Source: Tyto alba (taxonomy: Eukaryota > Chordata > Aves > Strigiformes > Tytonidae). Taken from it: DNA of 64,000 nucleotides. The notes below the pieces were generated by a model. It made no database searches, had not been told where the DNA came from, and saw nothing but the letters and a program-made list of their open reading frames with translations. The position numbers and the translations under genes were made by a program. Every line of letters starts with the position of its first letter. The stretch's first letter is position 1. Below, one piece after another: positions 1 to 12,614 of the stretch. Location: assembly GCF_018691265.1 (NCBI RefSeq), contig NW_024881282.1:49731122-49795121 (forward strand), read 5' to 3'.

Positions 1-2896
1 TAAGAAGGCTCTGGTATATGACCAGTCATATTTTTCAGGTTTTTCATGGAAATGTTTTTAAAATTTAAATAAAAGCAGAAAGTTATTCACTGATCCCTGT
101 TGATCCTTCTGTAAACTATCATCCAGGAAGCTAGTGAAAATAAAACTAACTGGACTGAGATAACTAATCACACACCATGAGTAACAAACAGTCAAAATAA
201 ATTGCACTGCTTCCATGAAAGCACCCTGTGAGTGCTTAAGAATTACAGTTCATGAGAAGATACTGTGTTCTTAAAATTCTGTTGAGGGTCAGTGTGTTCC
301 CAAAGTCCAAGATAAAGTCAGGCTTTGTACAGAATGCACCTTGGCTGAATATTTGTAAACACTTAGGGTCAGATCTCGTCTGCTTCAATCAAGGCTTGAT
401 TATTGAAACCCATTTCCATAAGGCCCTTCAGAAGGACCAGAACTGCTTAAGCCTTCAAAACATCCTTCATTACCCACCTATGTCCAGAAGAACCTATATT
501 GGAATTCGTGATTCAAATTCTATTAAATTTGTGTTTGTTTTTTAAATGCTTTTTGAAAAACCCCAGGGCACTAACCATGGCCTTGATTCAGCTTCTAGGC
601 AATAAAACTTTTGTTGGCTTCCCACCGTCAGAAGACATGTGAGACTATCTTGGATGTGATAAATATAGAGTCACAACAGCAGCACTCCTTCTCCCTCAGA
701 TGAATTGATACACTAGTCCTATGCTTCTCAGAAATACTTTTAAATGAGGAAATAATTTTCTCTAGTGAGATAAACTATCAATATAAAGTGACAGAAAGTG
801 TCCTTCAAGTTCAGTGTGAGCCATTCAAAGAAAGGAAACCATAAATGCAATAAATACACAATAATTATGTGTGAATAAATAAATCAGATGGCTCTAAAAT
901 AGATATTCTCTTTTTAAAATTTACTTACATTTTTTAATTTACATAAATTCTAGGCAAGGATCAAATGAAATAATTGTTAAGAAAATGCTGCCTTAAATCA
1001 GAACCATAAAAGTCAATGTGAGTAGAAATAACTGAGAAGAGACACATGATGCTGCACTAAAGTCAAGCTCTGATATCAGAGTTATCAGAGTTATTAGAGT
1101 GCATCATTTCTTTCTGTAAAAAATCATGATTCACAACTACATATACGTGCTTTTCAGAGGAAAGGAAGAGTGCTCTCTTCTCAGTTAGATACTGCTGAGG
1201 TGTAAATCAAAATGAGTCTGCTGATGCAAGAAGAACAACACAGATTTACTTTGGTTGAGAACAGGGTCCACAATATTTATTTTGTTATCTAAAGAAAAAC
1301 AGGACTAAATAATAAAAATAACACTAAATAAATATTGAGCTTTACAATGCTTTAAATGAAACTAGTAGCTTCTTACAGAAGAAATGAACAATTTCTATTT
1401 AAAAGTTTTATTTCTTTCTACTTTGAGAGAGGGTCGGAGATTGTCTATGAGAAAGCTGAGAATGTTTCTCTTCATGGTTCAGAGTCTCTATGCCCTGAGC
1501 TGCTGTGCTTCGAAGGCTTTACAGAGGAGACACCCACCAGATTACACTGATATTCTCATGCACTAAAGGGTCATTGTTTTACCCACTTCTTTTACTTCAT
1601 GTAACTACATCTGGACTTCTATAGAGAAGGTAAAACAAATCTCAAAATTACATCTGAGACCCGGAGTTATAGGAGGAGAAATCTTCTGTCATCCCTTTTC
1701 TGTCAGAAATTTTCCAGTTTGCACAAAACCATCAAAATACTTTTTCTAAAAAATTAATTTCCAGGGTGTTTGGGGTTTGGTTTTATTTTATTCTACAAAG
1801 AATCACAGGTTTGAATGGATATTTGGAGTTCAGTTGGTCTTAACAGCTGCTCGAAGGACCAACTTAGATTAGGCTTACATCCTGTAGTCGTCACTCTTCA
1901 ACAACAGACAAAAAGTAAAATCTAAAATACGTTTGATATCTAATGTGCTGCAATAAAAAAACCCCTACAACACGCAGAAGAACAGATGAGGAAAGCTACA
2001 GAGTTAATCCCCAGATGTAGATAAAAAGATTATAAACAGCTATAAAATGCACATGTTAACAAGATGTGCACTATATTGTAATGAGGACATCCTTCTTGAG
2101 CACTATCAAAGACATGTCCAAAGATGTGGTGCAGTGTTTCCAGGACTCAGAGAACTATCTGTACAAAAAAAAAAAAAATATACAACAGGGTCATGCAGCA
2201 GTTGGGAGGCATTGGCACATCACAGTCACGTAATGAGCTTGCAACATGTTGTTCCACCTCTAAAGCTAAGAATTGTCATGTTTTCATTTAATACTATAAG
2301 AGAGTTTGGTTGTTGTTTTATAAAGTGGGGAGCAGAGCACATATTCCATTTTTCTAAATGCAATTTTTTAACTGTCTGTTAAATTATTACATTTTGTCCA
2401 TTTTAAACAGTTTACAACAAACAGAGCTCTATGAGGCATCAGACATTTGAAACCTCCAGTGGCTGCTGAAACCAGTAATTGTAACTTATTTATCAGAGCT
2501 ATGGCTATGCTAGAAGCCTGAAAAAATCTGCAAAAGCTACTAAATATTCAGATTTCTTCTTCTTTTTTTAAAACATACTTTATTCCTGGTCAAAGCTGAA
2601 TATAAACCTACAAAACAAGGGAAGGCTGGTATTAGAATAGTTGCATACATGTCTGGTAAATGTTTTCTGTAAAGGATACTAAAAGATGTGGAAAATGTTT
2701 AGAAAAGAACTATAGGGTTGATCTCAGGTCTGGAATAAAAATACTTTGCACTGACAGATTTAGAGCATACAATTTGTTGAGTCTGTCAAAAGAAACAGGA
2801 GCTGGAACTTGATTATAGCATTGAACTGCCTTGACAGGAAGAAAATAAGTTCCAAACACCTTTATAATCTGCAGAAAAATACACAAAAAAAAAAAA

Positions 2897-2927
<31 letters not shown>

Positions 2928-4938
2928 CATTTTGGGGCTGAAGCTAAACAAATTAACATTTAAAAATTCAGCATTTTTTTTTCCTTCAACTACCAAAAGG
3001 AAGGAACTGTGTTGTGTTTGTCTTGTCCATCTGTCTGTGTCTACCTGCTTGTGCTTGAGCCTCTTGATAAATTGCCACCATGTTTGCCACAAAAGTAGAT
3101 TTATTATCTCAGAAGTACTGTCTCAGAAATTACTAAGTCTCTGCAAGATGCCAGAAAATAAGCAACTAGAGGAGAAGGACTGTGTAGATTCTCTCCAGTG
3201 AGGGAAAGACACACACTCAGCTACCATTAGACACCAAAGAATCCCTACTGGATGAGCTGTTATCCACACTCTAACTATAAGGAAAGTCTTCCATTACAAT
3301 TAACATGCTACCAGACACTGCAGAATCTGAATTAGAGACATAAATCCATCCTACTTGCAGAACTAACAGCTAAAAATGAGGATGATTAAACTCTGAAACA
3401 AAATAATAAGAGAAGAAATGCACCACCTTAATTTATCACTATTTCCAATAAGGTCACGTCAGGTTAGGTTTTTTATGCACACATAGTAAGAGTTTTTCTC
3501 CTGAACAGTCTCACATCTACACAGAAGAGAATATCAAAGGTTAGACAAGTGGAACAAAGAAGCATCAGAATTGCAGAGTCATTATGTCCTTAAAAAAATA
3601 TGAGCTGTGCTTCTTGGAAAGGGGTCAAAAAAATCCAGGACAATGGACTATTGCCCACCTCAGTGAGAAAGGACACAGCTCGAAAGCCATGGCTAGTCAC
3701 ACACACCCCAAGACTAGTTAAGCTACAGCTCAAGTACTACCCTCACTGTTTTTCCTAAATGCAGTGTATACACACTGAGTGTGGTCCGCTTGGAAACAGG
3801 CAGCATCTGAACAGCAAACATGTGCCAGAGAAGGCTCACTGTACTGTTGTGCTCATGATGCAACTACAGATAGAATCATAAAGGAAAAAAAAAGCTACTT
3901 CATATAACTAATAGGTCAATGACAAGGTCACTCACCTAGAAGGTGAAGGACGTATTTCCAAACCTTTGTTGTTTCTGATTTAGATAAAGGATCTACACTT
4001 AGTTTTTACATCCCAACCAACTGTCCAGTAAGTATTAAAGGCAGATTCAGCCTTTTCCTCTCCTCTTTCAGGCCAAAACTGTATTTAACAATTTCACGCA
4101 ACTGCAGCAGTGTCATCCAAGAAAATTAGAAATGAGATCTTGTACTTGGAAGTGAAAGACTTGGTCTCAGCTTCCAAATGGGTCTCCTGCTGCTCAGCTG
4201 AACACTCCAGCTACTGGTTTAAATAGGCCACTAACTACACTGTCTCATCTCCATAGCTTATGCAAGGCCTGATCCAGCTCTGAAGATGCCTACCAAATAA
4301 TGCCTTGCAAATGATGAGACAACGAATGGCCAATTTCAGGATCTTACCAGGATTTGCAGATGTGGGTTTGACTATGACTATGTGTAAACCACTATCAGAC
4401 ACAACACCTCACATTCCAGGTTAACTGACAGCAAGACAAATGTTTTCAGTAATAAAGTGGTGCCTAAAACTCATATATGGGCCAAGAAGCCCATGGAGGC
4501 TGTCAAAGTTATGAATCACATAGCTTCTCCTCACTTTACACATTCTTCAGTTCTGCACTTCATCACCTGAAATTTCATGTCAAATTAGTTCTCCCCTGGA
4601 ATACCTCCACTGTTTCTAAGACACAGCTTTCTAAGAAAAAGTCTCCTGATCTGTGTAGATGCTCTGCATTCACCATTGTGAGATTTTTGGCTCAGTATTT
4701 GGCTACACTGAAATACATCCCACATGAATAAGCCAAATTTACTAGGAAATCTAAATTGCCCTGGGGAGGTATTTAATCCTCATCATAATCTGTCTGTAAA
4801 GTGTCTCATCCATACATTGTATCAACTCTGATCATAAATATATTTTAAGGTCATTGAAGGTAATACTGAACAGCATCCCATACCCCCTGAAAACCCTTTG
4901 GTCCATGATTCCCTTTGTTTTTTGGGGGGATTTGCTAG
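1..4938. other. gene-free AT-rich intergenic DNA
   Basis: No supported gene. Short open frames here are not conserved-looking and several overlap simple sequence. An A-rich run lies at 2884-2929. The stretch from 1800 (agaatcacaggtttgaatgg) vaguely recalls a decayed CR1 3' end, but the match is too weak to annotate. Confidence 0.7.
2884..2929. repeat. A-rich low-complexity run
   Basis: An A17 run followed by several caaaa/caaaaa units. It generates spurious lysine-rich and phenylalanine-rich open frames on the two strands. Confidence 0.9.
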
Positions 4939-4943
4939 TTAGT
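4939..4943. repeat. 5-bp target-site duplication (TTAGT), left copy
   Basis: TTAGT directly before the solo LTR, matching TTAGT at 6014-6018 exactly. Confidence 0.9.
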
Positions 4944-6013
4944 TGTTGTGGTTTAGGCCTGGTTGGCAGCCAACCACAATGCAGCAGCTCTCTCTCCCTT
5001 CCCCTCCGGCAATGAGAAGGGACAGAGGGCCAGGCTTGGGGTTCAAGATAGGACTGGGATGGGGAAAAATGCCACTTTATGATCACGAGCAAAAGGCAGA
5101 CTCGTTAGGGGAAGAAAAAAAAAACATACATTTATTACAGACACTAACAACACATAACAGAGTAGGACAGTGAGAAGCATTGCCATATCTTGAGAACACC
5201 TTCCCCCCACCCCTCCCTTCTTCCTGGGCTCAGCTCTGCTCCCGATATCTCTACCTCCTACCCCAGTGGCGCAGGGGCAGGGAATGGGGGGTGCAGTCAG
5301 CGCTGCCACTTTTCTTATCTTCGGTGAGGGGAGTGTCCGGAACTTGTTCCTCCTGCTCCATCGTGGTCCCCCTCTCACAGGAGACAGTCCTCCACAAACT
5401 TTCTCCAACATGAGTTCCTCCCATGGGCCGCAGCGTTCCCCACACTGCTCCGTCATGGGTCACTAACTTCCTCCGACTGGATTCCTCCCACGGCTGCAGC
5501 CCTTCCCGAGCTGCTCCGGCGTGGGACTCCCTCGCATGCTGCAATCCTCCCAGCACTGAATTACAGCAGTGGGGATACCTTTTCCCACAAGACCCCGGCC
5601 TTCTTCGGGCACAGAACCTTGATCAGGCAAGCAGAAGCCACAGGCCATAAATCAATGTCTGCTCCACCGTAGATCTTAATGGGTGGCAGGGGGGGGCGCC
5701 CTGCCGTCTCCCCACAGGATACAAGGGGGTCTCTGCTCCGGCACACCTCCCCCCTCCTTTCTTCCTCCGTTCCTCCACTGACCTTGGTGTTCACGCAGCT
5801 GCAACAACTCCTCCTCACAAGTCCCACTGCCCGTCACCACGTCCCTTCTTAAATACATTATCGCAGAGGCGTAGCCGATTGGCTCAATTTCCCAAACAGA
5901 AGTGGAGCTGACTTGGAGCTGGGGGAGCTTCGAGAAGCTTCTCACAGGGGGCCGCCCTGATAGCCCCCTCCCCTGCCACCAAAAAATGCCACCACTCACT
6001 CAAACCCAGGACA
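4944..6013 (-). mobile_element. solo LTR of an endogenous retrovirus (family A), 1,070 bp
   Basis: On the minus strand the element begins TGTCCTGGGTTTGAG and ends CTAAACCACAACA, with TG...CA termini. It is flanked by perfect 5-bp duplications (TTAGT at 4939-4943 and 6014-6018). A 5-bp duplication is typical of class III/ERVL-like integration. Sense is minus: the AATAAA signal (5131-5136) lies near the U5 end and a TATTTAAG box near 5845-5855. The central part (about 5340-5570) has degenerate tandem units built around 'ctccancntgggt...ccnccac'. A copy of the same length lies at 10871-11940. There is no coding region. It arose by recombination between the two LTRs of a provirus, which deletes the interior. 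Confidence 0.93.
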
Positions 6014-6018
6014 TTAGT
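6014..6018. repeat. 5-bp target-site duplication (TTAGT), right copy
   Basis: Identical to 4939-4943. Together they fix the LTR boundaries. Confidence 0.9.
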
Positions 6019-9000
6019 GAATTCTTAATCTATTTAATATGTGCTTGAGGGACAATGTAAAGTGACTATTTTTAATCAGAATATCATGCAGCGCTAAGTT
6101 AAAGGTCTTATAAAATTCGGTTAGAACTGAGCAATTATTTACCTCTATCAACGAAACTTACAATTTTTTCAGAGTGAACTCAGCACCATCACATTCCTAG
6201 ACTTTATAGAGGACCCTTACTTGTTCTTATTAGTATGAATTGTAAAAAACTTTCTTGGCTAAAGTGAATTGATCCAAAATGTCTTAAATGACCTATAGTC
6301 TTCATCCCAAACACTCATATCGATAGCAAAGAGGTTTCATACCTGTAACCTGCAAGACCTGTGTTTTCATTGCAGACCACTTTGTTTATCTTTCAACATG
6401 GTTCATTTACAGTTTAATGGGTTGTTCACTGACTAATACTTAGGGAACATTGTTATTGGACAACTGTACAATACTGGAGTAAAAAATCTGTGCTTCTATG
6501 AAAAAAATGGACATTTCAAAACCTAAAGTGTTTTCTGATTTGAAGTAGAGACTATTTAGCATTAAAATTTTGTCGTTTTCCATTGCCAAAATAATATTTT
6601 AACAAGCTTCTCTTTACAAACCAGTAGGCTACCAAATATTAGTTCTAAGTTTTCCACCTAACCTGAAACGTATAAAGTGAAGAGAACAAACAGAATATTA
6701 ATTTCATGTATCAGGAGAGCACGAAAGAGAGCAACGCAGAAAAAGCAAAGAAGAAATAAGAAGGTTATAAACATGAATTCTTGCATTTTGATGGTCCAGG
6801 GCCCTGGTAGTGTCGTCAAGCAAAAGTGATTCCATCCAGTGTGAGAGTTGCTTGAACACACAATATAGGGTCCACAGTTAGCTAGTTAGGCTCTAAAGGA
6901 CATTATTTTAACAAAACACAATGGAGATTTAGAATAATATTGTAAAATAATTAAACAAAGAAGAAGGCATGAAAATTAAAAGTCCTGGTTATCTGCTGCC
7001 TTTTTTTTTTTTTTTTTAACCAGACTGCTATTTTTTTCCAGAAGTTTACCCAAATTTACCCGCTTGATTCACCACATTGAGATCTTCAAAAGCATCAGCT
7101 GGTATTAAAATGTCAACATTTTCTCTTCTCTGTTCCTAAAAGATGTCCAACAAAAATTTCTGCTGGTATTTCCACAGTGACTAATAACAGCCAGAAGATT
7201 CTTGGTGAAGCTTTAAATTGTTGACTGAAAAGAAACCAGAAATCATTGTGCAGCATTCAGCAGAGGCTGATTGGAAAGATTTGATGAGCATTAGTAAGCG
7301 TTAGATCTGGTCCAGCTTGCCCTTATAGTGTAATCAAAGTCCTATCTCAAAGTTTTGTCACAGTTCTTACATGAATGACAGCAACAATCTATTTCTATCC
7401 AGATTTGTAGAAAGATTGCAGCCAACAGACCAGCGCATTTGGGACTTTCTTCCTCCTCTGATTAGGAGGCAGCAGTTTTCTTCACAGACTACTGATTTCT
7501 CTGCAACAGTAGTTCCATTAATACCTGTCTCTTGTTAAAAGGTTGCACCCATCTCAGCCAAGAACAAAACAAAACAGAAAAGGAAATAACACTGAAGATC
7601 CATCTATGTGAATATTCCTCTAGCTTTTTTACAATGACAATGAAGGAGGACAGCAGAAGCAATTGTTTCTTGCTATGTTTGACATAATACGAACCAAATG
7701 GTTATGGAAGAAATATAGTATTAGCCATCCAAGCATGCATTCAGCCCAGTATGTGCACTCATGTGCACTGGAAAAACACAGTGCACAAATGCTAAGACAA
7801 CTGTTTGAGAACTGGCAGTACCTCATGTACACGGATGGACAGTAACATGGAGAAAAGTACATTCAAAAATTCATTCAACACACTTCTTCTCACTTGTCTC
7901 TCAAATCCTGGGTTCACAGATGTTTATGACCCTCCCAAAACAATGCACACAAATACTCACAGAATAAACCTTTGTTGCAAAAATGTTTAAAGAAAGGAGA
8001 ATCCTAGTACACATCAATGTGCATCAGACCTTCCAGTTTTCTGAGGCATAAATGTAGGACACAATTACAGAAACTGAAAAGGACAAAGCAAGTACTCAGG
8101 TAGGGAAATTAAGATGCTGTGAGTTTTATTTTTCTGAATATAAATAAATTCTCTAATACCACTTTCATAATTTTCTGTTGTCCATGTAAATTATCTCCAG
8201 TGATGTAAATTAAGTAACATTAAATTTATGCCAGAAGGAAGGTAGCTTTGGCATTGAAATGGAACCCAATGGAGAATTTCTTTTTATAGGTTTTCATGGG
8301 AACATTTTCTCAGGAAGCATTCATGGACTGATATTGAAAGCTATTTGTGGATTTGGGAATCAGTGAGGAAACAGAAACAGCTCACTGCTGTTTCCTGTTC
8401 TTGGAGTATGGTAGTATTGCAAAACCATTATTTACAAAAGCCACTAGAAGTAAGTATTCCCATGAATGCATCTTCCCCTCTTTCAAACAGAAATTTTCAT
8501 CTACCTCTGTGGCTGCTCCTGTCTTCAGTCTTCCTCTAAAGTCAGAGTCAAAGTAGGTAGGAAAAGGACAGGTCACGCAAAGCAGCTCCCACATGGTTCC
8601 CATTGAACTTTTCCAGTGACACAACTTGTAATGTCCATTCCAGATATGACTAAAAGCAAATGCCCTGGAGACTTTGATCCTGCAAGTGGCCTGAAGGTTG
8701 TTGGAGACCAGGCTGGTAACAAGGAACTGCCCCAGGATGATCCCGTTTTCTTGTGGGATGACGTGAATAGCAACAAAGAGTCTTGGCACAGACTATATGA
8801 AAATGCCATAAACTACCAATAGAATTTTACACTGTCTTTACAGGCAAAGACAAAAAGTCTAAGACAATGAAGAATCAGGGCTATTACATTTGGTATTGTC
8901 CATTTAGGCAAGACTTCTGCCCATGTGATTCTTACTATGGGGCTAGAGCTGAGACAGATTTCTTTTTTCTCTTTCAGTCAGATTGATGTTCATTATCACT

Positions 9001-10865
9001 GTTGACCCAAAATGTTAATAGAGTTCTGTAATTTTTTCAAAATAACATTTTTGTCAGTACTTGTTACTTTTAAAGTTTTCACAGAAACAGATGAGTTTTT
9101 GCAAAACTTTTTGGTTTTCCCTTTCCCTTTATCTCTGTATGTGAAAGTATTGTCAGATATTCTCTTTTTAATAAATTTTCTATTAACCTATGAAGTCATA
9201 TTAGAATGCTTTATAGATAAGTCTTGTATGATCAGTCATATTGCAGCAAACTGTCTTTCTTCTGTGATTAAAAAGTAAATATTAAGCCACCTTAGTCCCA
9301 AGATATGTAACCACGTTATTAATGGCTCTTGTTTGATACCTGACCTTATAAAAAGACAGTTGATTTTGTTGTTCCAAATAAGTATAAATAATTTAAGAAC
9401 GTGTTTTTCTAAGCAGGTTATTACCTACAAAGATGTAGCTTTTAAGACAGTCTTTAGTATAAAATATGTATAACTGCCACATATATTATTAACAGGTACC
9501 CAAAATTGTTAGCACAGTACCTCATTACCAGAAAAGCAGATATGAAGTCTGATATAGAATTCTGTATCAGAAGAGATGTGTGAAAGTAGACTGTTTTTTT
9601 CTTAAATATATCTGCTTTCCCTTTGTGGGAATTTCAACAAATCTCAATGTAAGGGCCTCATGATGTTTTGTCTCATTGTTATAAGTTCAGAGATAGCAGA
9701 AGAAAATAAGAGCTTGTCTCACAGAAAAGGAAAAATTGTGTCTCACTGGAAGGGAAAATAAGCATATTTGCTATCAAGAGGACAATCTGCTATTTCATTC
9801 CTTTGTATTATGATGGCCACAATGTCAGGATTAATCAGACCAGAGGGTAGTGTAAATGCCAAAAGAAAAAGTTGCTGTACATCTGTTAGAATTTATCTCA
9901 TGGATGTTCCTTCAGTAAGTGAAGAATGTGGCTTGGGCCATCTGTGACCCAGTTAGAGAGAACAGGATGGCTTGTTGCCTTGCGGGTGCCAGGACAGGAG
10001 TTGTGACAAGAAGATCAAAGGATGGTCTGAAGAGTGGTAGGGAATTTCCACTCGTATGCAAACCTCTGACTGGAGAGAAGTAGGAGAGACTCTCAGGTGA
10101 TCTCAGTGACCTTGAAAGGGAAACTAAAATCTGGATCTTTTCAGACAGTGCTCCCAAGGATAATCTTCAGCCTGTTAGCAAAGGAATAGACATGTTGGTA
10201 AGTGTCCATTTATTGATGCAGAAATAGTGCCAGGAAGAAAGCCAGTTAGAATCCCCATGGGAGGAGGAAGAAGTGTCCTCCTACATCAGCTTTAAACAGA
10301 ACTTAAGACACCTAATAAGAAAGAAGGGAAGATGGCAGACAACTCTTTTTAAAGATTCAATACAAGTTTTTTATTGACCTGTACTTTCAATATAAATTTT
10401 AGAAAAATGAGATATGGGTGCTTTACATGGTATAATGAACAATGAGCAAAATCTCTGTGTGTTTCATGAGCTATCTATGAAGTCAAAAGAACAGAGTAGA
10501 CAAGATGAGCTAGCAGAAATTCCTCATGTGATTTTCAACTGTTGGGTCATACAGAACTTGGGGAATTATGGTTAAGAAAATAGTAAAATCATAGTCAACC
10601 TGAATATCTTTCCCACATGCAGCTTTCTTACAGGTGCCAAAATTCAGTTAATTTGGACCAGCAAGGATCTGAGTATTTATCTGTTAATGACTGATAAAAA
10701 TACTGACAGTCAACACAAAAGAAGATTGGAAAGTAATGAATTAAAAAAAATAATAAAACAATAAACTATTTGAGAGATGAGAAAGTGATGTGTAAACAGT
10801 CAACCAGAGATGAGTTTGCAATAAGCAATAATGACTATCAGAAAGTCAGTGCAATTTTCTGTTGA
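6019..10865. other. gene-free intergenic DNA
   Basis: AT-rich, with a T17 run at 7001-7017. The longest open stretch (8382-8789, minus, 135 codons) overlaps other open frames on both strands and matches no family I know. I treat it as non-coding. Confidence 0.65.
7001..7017. repeat. poly-T run
   Basis: Seventeen T on the plus strand. No retrocopy structure recognised around it. Confidence 0.9.
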
Positions 10866-10870
10866 ATAAG
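10866..10870. repeat. 5-bp target-site duplication (ATAAG), left copy
   Basis: ATAAG adjoins the U5 end of the 3' LTR and is repeated at 12615-12619 beyond the truncated 5' LTR. Confidence 0.75.
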
Positions 10871-11940
10871 CGTCGTGGTTTAGGCCTGGTTGGCAGCCAA
10901 CCACAATGCAGCAGCTCTCTCTCCCTTCCCCTCCGGCAATGAGAAGGGACAGAGGGCCAGGCTTGGGGTTCAAGATAGGACTGGGATGGGGAAAAATCCC
11001 CCTTTTATGATCACAAGCAAAAGGCAGACTCGTTAGGGGAAGAAAAAAAGAACATACATTTATTACAGACACTAACAACACATAACAGAGTAGGACAGTG
11101 AGAAGCATTGCCACATCTTGAGAACACCTTCCCCCCACCCCTCCCTTCTTCCTGGGCTCAGCTCTGCTCCCGATATCTCTACCTCCTCCCCCAGTGGCGC
11201 AGGGGCAGGGAATGGGGGGTGCAGTCAGCGCTGCCACTTTTCTTATCTTCGGTGAGGGGAATGTCCGGAACTTGTTCCTCCTGCTCCATCGTGGTCCCCC
11301 TCTCACAGGAGACAGTCCTCCACAAACTTTCTCCAACATGAGTTCCTCCCACAGGCCACAGCGTTCCCCACACTGCTCTGTCATGGGTCACTAACTTTCT
11401 CCAACTGGATTCCCTCCCACGGCTGCAGCCCTTCCCGAGCTGCTCCGGCGTGGGACACCCCCACATGCTGCAATCTCCCAGCGCTGAATTACAGCAGCGG
11501 GGCTGCCTTTTCCCACAAGACCCCGGCCTTCTTCGGGCACAGAACCTTGATCATTCAGGTGGAAGCCACAGGCCGTAAATCAATGTCTGCTCCACCGTAG
11601 ATCTTAATGGGTGGCAGGGGGGGCCGCCCTGCCGTCTCACCACAGGATACAGGGGTGTCTCTGCTCCGGCACACCTCCCCCTCCTTTCTTCCTCCGTTCC
11701 TCCACTGACCTTGGTGTTCACGCAGCTGCAGCAACTCCTCCTCACAAGTCCCACTGCTCGTCACCACGTCCCTTCTTACATACGTTATCACAGAGGCACA
11801 GCTGATTGGCTCAATTTCCCAAACAGAAGTGGAGCTGACTTGGAGCTGAGGGAGCTTTGAGAAGCTTCTCACAGGGGGCCGCCCCGATAGCCCCCTCCCC
11901 TGCCACCAAAAAAATACACTCACTTACTCAACCCAGGACA
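10871..11940 (-). repeat. 3' LTR of the family A provirus, 1,070 bp
   Basis: Full-length match to the solo LTR at 4944-6013 (same length, scattered substitutions). The minus strand begins TGTCCTGGGTTGAG and ends CCTAAACCACGACG, where the terminal CA has become CG. The AATAAA signal is at 11059-11064 (minus). A 194-codon open frame (11384-10800, minus) runs through R/U5 into flanking DNA. The first part of the same frame is also open in the solo LTR. Such frames are common in stop-poor LTR DNA and are not evidence of a protein. Confidence 0.92.
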
Positions 11941-11957
11941 TTCCACCCCTCACCTCT
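11941..11957 (-). other. polypurine tract (plus-strand primer site)
   Basis: On the minus strand AGAGGTGAGGGGTGGAA directly precedes the TGTCC start of the 3' LTR. This is the position and composition expected of a retroviral polypurine tract, with two T interruptions. Confidence 0.75.
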
Positions 11958-12268
11958 GCGAATCACATATTTAAGAATTAAGAGATCCAACATTCAGTAC
12001 AGAATACAGTATACACATCAACATCAGAAAAAAGAGAAAGCAAAACCAGACTGAAAGGAACTTTCACACCCAAATAAAAAATAACATTGACAAAATACTG
12101 AGACACTATACAGAACATCCACCCATAGTCCCTTCACCACACCTGGAAAAAAAACTTCCCCACAGTTACAACTACAGACATTGCAAAGATCATTCCACTA
12201 ACAGAGTTCAGTCTGTATTTTGCTCATTACCTCTCCCAATTAATATCCTTATCAAATCGCAACCCTCT
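11958..12268 (-). other. remnant interior of the provirus (no genes)
   Basis: About 310 bp between the polypurine tract and the primer-binding site. It has no recognisable retroviral domain and only tiny open frames. It may be the joined ends of leader and 3' untranslated sequence after loss of the coding region. Confidence 0.7.
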
Positions 12269-12286
12269 GCCCCATGTTGGGCGCCA
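12269..12286 (-). other. retroviral primer-binding site, tRNA-Lys type
   Basis: The minus strand reads TGGCGCCCAACATGGGGC, eight bases after the LTR end. This differs at one position from the tRNA-Lys(1,2)-type site TGGCGCCCAACGTGGGGC known from several retroviruses. Its place just inside the 5' LTR confirms the minus orientation. Confidence 0.85.
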
Positions 12287-12294
12287 AAAAAAGC

Positions 12295-12614
12295 TGTCGT
12301 GGTTTAGGCCTGGTTGGCACCAACCACAATGCAGCAGCTCTCTCTCCCTTCCCCTCCGGCAATGAGAAGGGACAGAGAGCCAGGGTTGGGGTTCGAGATA
12401 GGACTGGGAAAAAAATTCCCCTTTATGATCACGAGCAAAAGGCAGACTCGTTAGGGGAAGAAAAAAAAAGCATACATTTATTACAGACACTAACAACACA
12501 TAACAGAGTAGGACAGTGAGAAGCATTGCCACATCTTGAGAACACCTTCCCCCCATCCCTCCCTTCTTCCCGGGCTCAGCTGTGCTCCCGATATCTCTAC
12601 CTCCTCCCTTAACA
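12295..12614 (-). repeat. truncated 5' LTR of the provirus (R-U5, most of U3 deleted)
   Basis: The inner end is CCTAAACCACGACA. The outer end on the minus strand reads TGTTAAGGGAGGAGGTAG. In the complete copies the block GGGAGGAGGTAG lies about 750 bases inside the LTR, so an internal deletion has joined the first bases of the LTR to R-U5. The AATAAA signal is at 12477-12482 (minus). Confidence 0.85.

Larger units (their letters stand above)
10871..12614 (-). mobile_element. internally deleted endogenous retrovirus (family A provirus), 1.74 kb
   Basis: Read on the minus strand: a truncated 5' LTR (12614-12295), a primer-binding site (12286-12269), a short interior (12268-11958), a polypurine tract (11957-11941) and a complete 3' LTR (11940-10871), all between ATAAG duplications. 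The interior, 11941-12294, is 354 bp and holds no gag, pol or env. The 5' LTR keeps TGT at its outer edge but lacks most of U3. It then continues with R-U5 sequence colinear with the 3' LTR. By eye, the shared part of the two LTRs (about 315 bases) differs at roughly a dozen positions plus small indels, so the insertion is not recent. It is dead as an autonomous element. Confidence 0.88.

Noticed and set aside
1800..1920. Possible CR1 LINE 3' end (agaatcacaggtttgaatgg...)
   Set aside because: Only the first words resemble CR1. The following sequence diverges and the usual ATTCTRTG-type tail is absent.
2809..3201. 130-codon plus-strand open frame
   Set aside because: Runs through an A-rich repeat that gives lysine/threonine-rich peptide. 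An artefact of low complexity.
8382..8789. 135-codon minus-strand open frame
   Set aside because: Frames on both strands overlap here, no domain or splice context was recognised, and composition is unremarkable. Treated as chance.
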